DNA of 64,000 bases from Nemertoderma westbladi (lineage: Eukaryota; Xenacoelomorpha; Nemertodermatida; Nemertodermatidae), in contig JAUCBJ010004507.1 of the NCBI GenBank assembly GCA_032718475.1, positions 34,704 to 98,703 of the forward strand, read 5' to 3'. A model generated the notes under the pieces. That model was not told the origin of the DNA, ran no database searches, and saw only the letters and a program-made list of their open reading frames with translations. Below are positions 54,101-64,000 of this stretch, piece after piece. Made by a program: the position numbers and the translations under genes. Every line of letters starts with the position of its first letter. Within the stretch, counting starts at the first letter, position 1.

Positions 54101-57100
54101 TCCAGGTTTGTTGTTATTTATTGCGCTATGTGCTCCAGGTTTGTTGTTATTTATTGCGCTATGTGCTCCAGGTTTGTTGTTATTTATTGCGCTATGTGCT
54201 CCAGGTTTGTTGTTATTTATTGCGCTATGTGCTCCAGGTTTGTTTTTATTTATTGCGTTATGTGCTCCAGGTTTGTTGTTATTTATTGCGCTATGTGCTC
54301 CAGGTTTGTTTTTATTTATTGCGCTATGTGCTCCAGGTTTGTTGTTATTTATTGCGCTATGTGCTCCTGGTTTGTTGTTATTTATTGCGCTATGTGCTCC
54401 TGGTTTGTTGTTATTTATTGCGCTATGTGCTCCAGGTTTGTTGTTATTTATTGCGCTATGTGCTCCAGGTTTGTAGTTATTTATTGCGCTATGTGCTCCT
54501 GGTTTGTTGTTATTTATTGCGCTATGTGCTCCAGGTTTGTTGTTATTTATTGCGCTATGTGCTCCAGGTTTGTTGTTATTTATTGCGCTATGTGCTCCAG
54601 GTTTGTTGTTATTTATTGCGCTATGTGCTCCAGGTTTGTTGTTATTTATTGCGCTATGTGCTCCAGGTTTGTTGTTATTTATTGCGCTATGTGCTCCAGG
54701 TTTGTTATTTATTGCGCTATGTGCTCCAGGTTTGTTTTTATTTATTGCGTTATGTGCTCCAGGTTTGTTGTTATTTATTGCGCTATGTGCTCCAGGTTTG
54801 TTTTTATTTATTGCGCTATGTGCTCCAGGTTTGTTGTTATTTATTGCGCTATGTGCTCCAGGTTTGTTGTTATTTATTGCGCTATGTGCTCCAGGTTTGT
54901 TGTTATTTATTGCGCTATGTGCTCCAGGTTTGTTGTTATTTATTGCGCTATGTGCTCCAGGTTTGTTGTTATTTATTGCGCTATGTGCTCCAGGTTTGTT
55001 GTTATTTATTGCGCTATGTGCTCCAGGTTTGTTGTTATTTATTGCGCTATGTGCTCCAGGTTTGTTGTTATTTATTGCGCTATGTGCTCCAGGTTTGTTG
55101 TTATTTATTGCGCTATGTGCTCCAGGTTTGTTGTTATTTATTGCGCTATGTGCTCCAGGTTTGTTGTTATTTATTGCGCTATGTGCTCCAGGTTTGTTGT
55201 TATTTATTGCGCTATGTGCTCCAGGTTTGTTGTTATTTATTGCGCTATGTGCTCCAGGTTTGTTGTTATTTATTGCGCTATGTGCTCCAGGTTTGTTGTT
55301 ATTTATTGCGCTATGTGCTCCAGGTTTGTTGTTATTTATTGCGCTATGTGCTCCAGGTTTGTTGTTATTTATTGCGCTATGTGCTCCAGGTTTGTTTTAT
55401 TTATTGCGCTATGTGCTCCAGGTTTGTTGTTATTTATTGCGCTATGTGCTCCAGGTTTGTTGTTATTTATTGCGCTATGTGCTCCAGGTTTGTTGTTATT
55501 TATTGCGCTATGTGCTCCAGGTTTGTTGTTATTTATTGCGCTATGTGCTCCAGGTTTGTTGTTATTTATTGCGCTATGTGCTCCAGGTTTGTTGTTATTT
55601 ATTGCGCTATGTGCTCCAGGTTTGTTGTTATTTATTGCGCTATGTGCTCCAGGTTTGTTGTTATTTATTGCGCTATGTGCTCCAGGTTTGTTGTTATTTA
55701 TTGCGCTATGTGCTCCAGGTTTGTTGTTATTTATTGCGCTATGTGCTCCAGGTTTGTTGTTATTTATTGCGCTATGTGCTCCAGGTTTGTTGTTATTTAT
55801 TGCGCTATGTGCTCCAGGTTTGTTGTTATTTATTGCGCTATGTGCTCCAGGTTTGTTGTTATTTATTGCGCTATGTGCTCCAGGTTTGTTGTTATTTATT
55901 GCGCTATGTGCTCCAGGTTTGTTGTTATTTATTGCGCTATGTGCTCCAGGTTTGTTGTTATTTATTGCGCTATGTGCTCCAGGTTTGTTGTTATTTATTG
56001 CGCTATGTGCTCCAGGTTTGTTGTTATTTATTGCGCTATGTGCTCCAGGTTTGTTGTTATTTATTGCGCTATGTGCTCCAGGTTTGTTGTTATTTATTGC
56101 GCTATGTGCTCCAGGTTTGTTGTTATTTATTGCGCTATGTGCTCCAGGTTTGTTTTTATTTATTGCGTTATGTGCTCCAGGTTTGTTGTTATTTATTGCG
56201 CTATGTGCTCCAGGTTTGTTTTTATTTATTGCGCTATGTGCTCCAGGTTTGTTGTTATTTATTGCGCTATGTGCTCCAGGTTTGTTGTTATTTATTGCGC
56301 TATGTGCTCCAGGTTTGTTGTTATTTATTGCGCTATGTGCTCCAGGTTTGTTGTTATTTATTGCGCTATGTGCTCCAGGTTTGTTGTTATTTATTGCGCT
56401 ATGTGCTCCAGGTTTGTTGTTATTTATTGCGCTATGTGCTCCAGGTTTGTTGTTATTTATTGCGCTATGTGCTCCAGGTTTGTTGTTATTTATTGCGCTA
56501 TGTGCTCCAGGTTTGTTGTTATTTATTGCGCTATGTGCTCCAGGTTTGTTGTTATTTATTGCGCTATGTGCTCCAGGTTTGTTGTTATTTATTGCGCTAT
56601 GTGCTCCAGGTTTGTTGTTATTTATTGCGCTATGTGCTCCAGGTTTGTTGTTATTTATTGCGCTATGTGCTCCAGGTTTGTTGTTATTTATTGCGCTATG
56701 TGCTCCAGGTTTGTTGTTATTTATTGCGCTATGTGCTCCAGGTTTGTTGTTATTTATTGCGCTATGTGCTCCAGGTTTGTTGTTATTTATTGCGCTATGT
56801 GCTCCAGGTTTGTTGTTATTTATTGCGCTATGTGCTCCAGGTTTGTTGTTATTTATTGCGCTATGTGCTCCAGGTTTGTTGTTATTTATTGCGCTATGTG
56901 CTCCAGGTTTGTTGTTATTTATTGCGCTATGTGCTCCAGGTTTGTTGTTATTTATTGCGCTATGTGCTCCAGGTTTGTTGTTATTTATTGCGCTATGTGC
57001 TCCAGGTTTGTTGTTATTTATTGCGCTATGTGCTCCAGGTTTGTTGTTATTTATTGCGCTATGTGCTCCAGGTTTGTTGTTATTTATTGCGCTATGTGCT

Positions 57101-60100
57101 CCAGGTTTGTTGTTATTTATTGCGCTATGTGCTCCAGGTTTGTTGTTATTTATTGCGCTATGTGCTCCAGGTTTGTTGTTATTTATTGCGCTATGTGCTC
57201 CAGGTTTGTTGTTATTTATTGCGCTATGTGCTCCAGGTTTGTTGTTATTTATTGCGCTATGTGCTCCAGGTTTGTTGTTATTTATTGCGCTATGTGCTCC
57301 AGGTTTGTTGTTATTTATTGCGCTATGTGCTCCAGGTTTGTTGTTATTTATTGCGCTATGTGCTCCAGGTTTGTTGTTATTTATTGCGCTATGTGCTCCA
57401 GGTTTGTTGTTATTTATTGCGCTATGTGCTCCAGGTTTGTTGTTATTTATTGCGCTATGTGCTCCAGGTTTGTTGTTATTTATTGCGCTATGTGCTCCAG
57501 GTTTGTTGTTATTTATTGCGCTATGTGCTCCAGGTTTGTTGTTATTTATTGCGCTATGTGCTCCAGGTTTGTTGTTATTTATTGCGCTATGTGCTCCAGG
57601 TTTGTTGTTATTTATTGCGCTATGTGCTCCAGGTTTGTTGTTATTTATTGCGCTATGTGCTCCAGGTTTGTTGTTATTTATTGCGCTATGTGCTCCAGGT
57701 TTGTTGTTATTTATTGCGCTATGTGCTCCAGGTTTGTTGTTATTTATTGCGCTATGTGCTCCAGGTTTGTTGTTATTTATTGCGCTATGTGCTCCAGGTT
57801 TGTTGTTATTTATTGCGCTATGTGCTCCAGGTTTGTTGTTATTTATTGCGCTATGTGCTCCAGGTTTGTTGTTATTTATTGCGCTATGTGCTCCAGGTTT
57901 GTTGTTATTTATTGCGCTATGTGCTCCAGGTTTGTTGTTATTTATTGCGCTATGTGCTCCAGGTTTGTTGTTATTTATTGCGCTATGTGCTCCAGGTTTG
58001 TTGTTATTTATTGCGCTATGTGCTCCAGGTTTGTTGTTATTTATTGCGCTATGTGCTCCAGGTTTGTTGTTATTTATTGCGCTATGTGCTCCAGGTTTGT
58101 TGTTATTTATTGCGCTATGTGCTCCAGGTTTGTTGTTATTTATTGCGCTATGTGCTCCAGGTTTGTTGTTATTTATTGCGCTATGTGCTCCAGGTTTGTT
58201 GTTATTTATTGCGCTATGTGCTCCAGGTTTGTTGTTATTTATTGCGCTATGTGCTCCAGGTTTGTTGTTATTTATTGCGCTATGTGCTCCAGGTTTGTTG
58301 TTATTTATTGCGCTATGTGCTCCAGGTTTGTTGTTATTTATTGCGCTATGTGCTCCAGGTTTGTTGTTATTTATTGCGCTATGTGCTCCAGGTTTGTTGT
58401 TATTTATTGCGCTATGTGCTCCAGGTTTGTTGTTATTTATTGCGCTATGTGCTCCAGGTTTGTTGTTATTTATTGCGCTATGTGCTCCAGGTTTGTTGTT
58501 ATTTATTGCGCTATGTGCTCCAGGTTTGTTGTTATTTATTGCGCTATGTGCTCCAGGTTTGTTGTTATTTATTGCGCTATGTGCTCCAGGTTTGTTGTTA
58601 TTTATTGCGCTATGTGCTCCAGGTTTGTTGTTATTTATTGCGCTATGTGCTCCAGGTTTGTTGTTATTTATTGCGCTATGTGCTCCAGGTTTGTTGTTAT
58701 TTATTGCGCTATGTGCTCCAGGTTTGTTGTTATTTATTGCGCTATGTGCTCCAGGTTTGTTGTTATTTATTGCGCTATGTGCTCCAGGTTTGTTGTTATT
58801 TATTGCGCTATGTGCTCCAGGTTTGTTGTTATTTATTGCGCTATGTGCTCCAGGTTTGTTGTTATTTATTGCGCTATGTGCTCCAGGTTTGTTGTTATTT
58901 ATTGCGCTATGTGCTCCAGGTTTGTTGTTATTTATTGCGCTATGTGCTCCAGGTTTGTTGTTATTTATTGCGCTATGTGCTCCAGGTTTGTTGTTATTTA
59001 TTGCGCTATGTGCTCCAGGTTTGTTGTTATTTATTGCGCTATGTGCTCCAGGTTTGTTGTTATTTATTGCGCTATGTGCTCCAGGTTTGTTGTTATTTAT
59101 TGCGCTATGTGCTCCAGGTTTGTTGTTATTTATTGCGCTATGTGCTCCAGGTTTGTTGTTATTTATTGCGCTATGTGCTCCAGGTTTGTTGTTATTTATT
59201 GCGCTATGTGCTCCAGGTTTGTTGTTATTTATTGCGCTATGTGCTCCAGGTTTGTTGTTATTTATTGCGCTATGTGCTCCAGGTTTGTTGTTATTTATTG
59301 CGCTATGTGCTCCAGGTTTGTTGTTATTTATTGCGCTATGTGCTCCAGGTTTGTTGTTATTTATTGCGCTATGTGCTCCAGGTTTGTTGTTATTTATTGC
59401 GCTATGTGCTCCAGGTTTGTTGTTATTTATTGCGCTATGTGCTCCAGGTTTGTTGTTATTTATTGCGCTATGTGCTCCAGGTTTGTTGTTATTTATTGCG
59501 CTATGTGCTCCAGGTTTGTTGTTATTTATTGCGCTATGTGCTCCAGGTTTGTTGTTATTTATTGCGCTATGTGCTCCAGGTTTGTTGTTATTTATTGCGC
59601 TATGTGCTCCAGGTTTGTTGTTATTTATTGCGCTATGTGCTCCAGGTTTGTTGTTATTTATTGCGCTATGTGCTCCAGGTTTGTTGTTATTTATTGCGCT
59701 ATGTGCTCCAGGTTTGTTGTTATTTATTGCGCTATGTGCTCCAGGTTTGTTGTTATTTATTGCGCTATGTGCTCCAGGTTTGTTGTTATTTATTGCGCTA
59801 TGTGCTCCAGGTTTGTTGTTATTTATTGCGCTATGTGCTCCAGGTTTGTTGTTATTTATTGCGCTATGTGCTCCAGGTTTGTTGTTATTTATTGCGCTAT
59901 GTGCTCCAGGTTTGTTGTTATTTATTGCGCTATGTGCTCCAGGTTTGTTGTTATTTATTGCGCTATGTGCTCCAGGTTTGTTGTTATTTATTGCGCTATG
60001 TGCTCCAGGTTTGTTGTTATTTATTGCGCTATGTGCTCCAGGTTTGTTGTTATTTATTGCGCTATGTGCTCCAGGTTTGTTGTTATTTATTGCGCTATGT

Positions 60101-63100
60101 GCTCCAGGTTTGTTGTTATTTATTGCGCTATGTGCTCCAGGTTTGTTGTTATTTATTGCGCTATGTGCTCCAGGTTTGTTGTTATTTATTGCGCTATGTG
60201 CTCCAGGTTTGTTGTTATTTATTGCGCTATGTGCTCCAGGTTTGTTGTTATTTATTGCGCTATGTGCTCCAGGTTTGTTGTTATTTATTGCGCTATGTGC
60301 TCCAGGTTTGTTGTTATTTATTGCGCTATGTGCTCCAGGTTTGTTGTTATTTATTGCGCTATGTGCTCCAGGTTTGTTGTTATTTATTGCGCTATGTGCT
60401 CCAGGTTTGTTGTTATTTATTGCGCTATGTGCTCCAGGTTTGTTGTTATTTATTGCGCTATGTGCTCCAGGTTTGTTGTTATTTATTGCGCTATGTGCTC
60501 CAGGTTTGTTGTTATTTATTGCGCTATGTGCTCCAGGTTTGTTGTTATTTATTGCGCTATGTGCTCCAGGTTTGTTGTTATTTATTGCGCTATGTGCTCC
60601 AGGTTTGTTGTTATTTATTGCGCTATGTGCTCCAGGTTTGTTGTTATTTATTGCGCTATGTGCTCCAGGTTTGTTGTTATTTATTGCGCTATGTGCTCCA
60701 GGTTTGTTGTTATTTATTGCGCTATGTGCTCCAGGTTTGTTGTTATTTATTGCGCTATGTGCTCCAGGTTTGTTGTTATTTATTGCGCTATGTGCTCCAG
60801 GTTTGTTGTTATTTATTGCGCTATGTGCTCCAGGTTTGTTGTTATTTATTGCGCTATGTGCTCCAGGTTTGTTGTTATTTATTGCGCTATGTGCTCCAGG
60901 TTTGTTGTTATTTATTGCGCTATGTGCTCCAGGTTTGTTGTTATTTATTGCGCTATGTGCTCCAGGTTTGTTGTTATTTATTGCGCTATGTGCTCCAGGT
61001 TTGTTGTTATTTATTGCGCTATGTGCTCCAGGTTTGTTGTTATTTATTGCGCTATGTGCTCCAGGTTTGTTGTTATTTATTGCGCTATGTGCTCCAGGTT
61101 TGTTGTTATTTATTGCGCTATGTGCTCCAGGTTTGTTGTTATTTATTGCGCTATGTGCTCCAGGTTTGTTGTTATTTATTGCGCTATGTGCTCCAGGTTT
61201 GTTGTTATTTATTGCGCTATGTGCTCCAGGTTTGTTGTTATTTATTGCGCTATGTGCTCCAGGTTTGTTGTTATTTATTGCGCTATGTGCTCCAGGTTTG
61301 TTGTTATTTATTGCGCTATGTGCTCCAGGTTTGTTGTTATTTATTGCGCTATGTGCTCCAGGTTTGTTGTTATTTATTGCGCTATGTGCTCCAGGTTTGT
61401 TGTTATTTATTGCGCTATGTGCTCCAGGTTTGTTGTTATTTATTGCGCTATGTGCTCCAGGTTTGTTGTTATTTATTGCGTTATGTGCTCCAGGTTTGTT
61501 GTTATTTATTGCGCTATGTGCTCCAGGTTTGTTGTTATTTATTGCGCTATGTGCTCCAGGTTTGTTGTTATTTATTGCGCTATGTGCTCCAGGTTTGTTG
61601 TTATTTATTGCGCTATGTGCTCCAGGTTTGTTGTTATTTATTGCGCTATGTGCTCCAGGTTTGTTGTTATTTATTGCGCTATGTGCTCCAGGTTTGTTGT
61701 TATTTATTGCGCTATGTGCTCCAGGTTTGTTGTTATTTATTGCGCTATGTGCTCCAGGTTTGTTGTTATTTATTGCGCTATGTGCTCCAGGTTTGTTGTT
61801 ATTTATTGCGCTATGTGCTCCAGGTTTGTTGTTATTTATTGCGCTATGTGCTCCAGGTTTGTTGTTATTTATTGCGCTATGTGCTCCAGGTTTGTTGTTA
61901 TTTATTGCGCTATGTGCTCCAGGTTTGTTGTTATTTATTGCGCTATGTGCTCCAGGTTTGTTGTTATTTATTGCGCTATGTGCTCCAGGTTTGTTGTTAT
62001 TTATTGCGCTATGTGCTCCAGGTTTGTTGTTATTTATTGCGCTATGTGCTCCAGGTTTGTTGTTATTTATTGCGCTATGTGCTCCAGGTTTGTTGTTATT
62101 TATTGCGCTATGTGCTCCAGGTTTGTTGTTATTTATTGCGCTATGTGCTCCAGGTTTGTTGTTATTTATTGCGCTATGTGCTCCAGGTTTGTTGTTATTT
62201 ATTGCGCTATGTGCTCCAGGTTTGTTGTTATTTATTGCGCTATGTGCTCCAGGTTTGTTGTTATTTATTGCGCTATGTGCTCCAGGTTTGTTGTTATTTA
62301 TTGCGCTATGTGCTCCAGGTTTGTTGTTATTTATTGCGCTATGTGCTCCAGGTTTGTTGTTATTTATTGCGCTATGTGCTCCAGGTTTGTTGTTATTTAT
62401 TGCGCTATGTGCTCCAGGTTTGTTGTTATTTATTGCGCTATGTGCTCCAGGTTTGTTGTTATTTATTGCGCTATGTGCTCCAGGTTTGTTGTTATTTATT
62501 GCGCTATGTGCTCCAGGTTTGTTGTTATTTATTGCGCTATGTGCTCCAGGTTTGTTGTTATTTATTGCGCTATGTGCTCCAGGTTTGTTGTTATTTATTG
62601 CGCTATGTGCTCCAGGTTTGTTGTTATTTATTGCGCTATGTGCTCCAGGTTTGTTGTTATTTATTGCGCTATGTGCTCCAGGTTTGTTGTTATTTATTGC
62701 GCTATGTGCTCCAGGTTTGTTGTTATTTATTGCGCTATGTGCTCCAGGTTTGTTGTTATTTATTGCGCTATGTGCTCCAGGTTTGTTGTTATTTATTGCG
62801 CTATGTGCTCCAGGTTTGTTGTTATTTATTGCGCTATGTGCTCCAGGTTTGTTGTTATTTATTGCGCTATGTGCTCCAGGTTTGTTGTTATTTATTGCGC
62901 TATGTGCTCCAGGTTTGTTGTTATTTATTGCGCTATGTGCTCCAGGTTTGTTGTTATTTATTGCGCTATGTGCTCCAGGTTTGTTGTTATTTATTGCGCT
63001 ATGTGCTCCAGGTTTGTTGTTATTTATTGCGCTATGTGCTCCAGGTTTGTTGTTATTTATTGCGCTATGTGCTCCAGGTTTGTTGTTATTTATTGCGCTA

Positions 63101-63455
63101 TGTGCTCCTGGTTTGTTGTTATTTATTGCGCTATGTGCTCCAGGTTTGTTGTTATTTATTGCGCTATGTGCTCCAGGTTTGTTGTTATTTATTGCGCTAT
63201 GTGCTCCAGGTTTGTTGTTATTTATTGCGCTATGTGCTCCAGGTTTGTTGTTATTTATTGCGCTATGTGCTCCAGGTTTGTTGTTATTTATTGCGCTATG
63301 TGCTCCAGGTTTGTTGTTATTTATTGCGCTATGTGCTCCAGGTTTGTTGTTATTTATTGCGCTATGTGCTCCAGGTTTGTTGTTATTTATTGCGCTATGT
63401 GCTCCAGGTTTGTTGTTATTTATTGCGCTATGTGCTCCAGGTTTGTTGTTATTTA
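48102..63455. repeat. 33-bp tandem array (about 465 copies)
   Basis: The unit is ATTGCGCTATGTGCTCCAGG followed by TTTGTTGTTATTT. Because 33 is divisible by three and the unit has no stop on the plus strand, all three forward frames stay open for kilobases. One 32-bp unit near 55396 links two frames. Left of about 56.2 kb there are many variants (TTTTTATTT, GCGTTATG, CTCCTGG, GATCC with a shortened TTATATATT unit). Right of it roughly 218 units are almost identical. No start context, signal peptide, splice site or codon bias suggests a protein. Confidence 0.98.
56240..63455. repeat. Homogenised half of the 33-bp array
   Basis: Over about 7.2 kb I see only two base changes: a T in GCGTTATG at about 61482 and a T in CTCCTGG at about 63108. 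The left half, in contrast, changes every few units. This fits very recent amplification, or a collapse or over-extension in the assembly. Confidence 0.85.
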
Positions 63456-63688
63456 GTTCAACAGGTTCAATGTAGAACCTGTTGGTGTTCGTCTGCGAGT
63501 AGGATAATGTCAGAAAGATAAAAAAGGTAGCAAAATGTAAAGGGAAACTATAATTGTTTAAATATATTAAAATATAAAAAAAGATAAGAGATAAATTATT
63601 TATCTGATTTATTGTTTAGCGCAATATTATACTTATTCCAGTAATAATATCTTAACTAATCAGCTTAATGTTTTTGGTATTCCTTTAG
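63456..63688. other. Unique AT-rich sequence after the 33-bp array
   Basis: No gene recognised. It would be intron or upstream sequence if the exon candidate to its right is real. Confidence 0.45.
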
Positions 63689-63808
63689 GTCCGCAATGAG
63701 TGGATATCCCCAACTTATAGACTCGCCTCAGTTAACCAATCACCCCAGACTCTACCAGCTGACGGCCCCTATTATTCTAGAAATGATGTCCGGTCTGCTT
63801 TTTATCTT
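63689..63808 (+). CDS. Possible exon of an unidentified gene
   Basis: A GC-balanced 120-bp island in AT-rich DNA, preceded by a pyrimidine-rich acceptor ending CCTTTAG and followed by a consensus donor GTAAGT. Two frames are open through it. One contains an ATG (63696) and would encode MSGYPQLIDSPQLTNHPR followed by a hydrophobic LTAPIILEMMSGLLFI, like the start of a membrane segment. The other reads through from the acceptor as polar sequence ending RNDVRSAFYL. I cannot assign a family and the gene would continue outside the window. Confidence 0.35.
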
Positions 63809-64000
63809 GTAAGTTGAAAAACGCTTTCTTTACAGCATTCCTTTATGACATATTGGGTGTATTATATAGTAAATTTTACTCTGTCGGCCTCCAAATATTG
63901 CTAATTGTTCAACAATTGTAATTATATATTGTAATTAATTAATTGAATAGTTCTATTATATTATTTAAATATTAATTTATTTATTATTATAAACCAGTTA
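63809..64000. other. AT-rich sequence to window end
   Basis: Very AT-rich sequence following the candidate donor site. No feature supported. Confidence 0.4.

Noticed and set aside
48048-63521. Several overlapping long open frames of 1,100-5,100 codons
   Set aside because: All are in a 33-bp tandem repeat whose period is a multiple of three and which has no stop; three frames are open at once, with no domain, start context or codon bias.

Overview
This is a 64 kb stretch of a repeat-dominated invertebrate animal genome. Evidence for an animal is a rhodopsin-class (aminergic-type) G-protein-coupled receptor, PRDM-like SET domains, Penelope-like and LINE reverse transcriptases, tRNA-derived SINE-like elements and a hAT-type nonautonomous transposon. 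There are no operons, no bacterial ribosome-binding sites and no CRISPR. I cannot name the species; a marine or other lophotrochozoan/deuterostome-type invertebrate would fit, but this is inference.

Layout. About two thirds of the window is tandem repeat: a 26-bp array (1-2763, cut by the window edge), a 23-bp array (4072-10149), a 52-bp array (12684-20637), a 26/33-bp array (24876-25500), a 46-bp GC-rich array (25827-27912), a 34-bp array that is a dimer of 17-bp units (36471-41310), a 21-bp array (44147-45976, resuming at 47599) and a 33-bp array of about 465 copies (48102-63455). Very long open frames inside the 33-bp array come from its period being a multiple of three without stops; they are not treated as genes.

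Genes and elements lie between the arrays. Only two single-exon host-type genes are convincing, both on the minus strand: an aminergic-like GPCR (22822-24579) with a very long third intracellular loop, and a signal-anchored protein with two PRDM-like SET modules (42164-43639). A possible exon of another gene lies at 63689-63808. Mobile elements include a broken Penelope-like reverse transcriptase (20843-22029), a LINE with endonuclease and reverse transcriptase (29193-32870) sitting in the centre of a large palindromic element (28846-33475), a 5'-truncated LINE inserted in the 21-bp array with a target-site duplication (45977-47598), a LINE C-terminal scrap (25600-25705), a hAT-like element (24773-27904), and several copies of an element ending in GTGGGGC/GCCCCAC.

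Most notable observations: (i) a minus-strand hammerhead-ribozyme motif (3842-3909) embedded in a tRNA-like sequence with Pol III A and B boxes; (ii) two SET modules placed behind a type II membrane anchor; (iii) minisatellites that can be traced to transposon sequence: the 46-bp array repeats the right terminus of a hAT-like element, and the 52-bp array resembles an interspersed repeat that also forms the 315-bp tandem copies at 34.5-35.9 kb. There is no sign that the genes act in one pathway; they are islands in expanding repeats.
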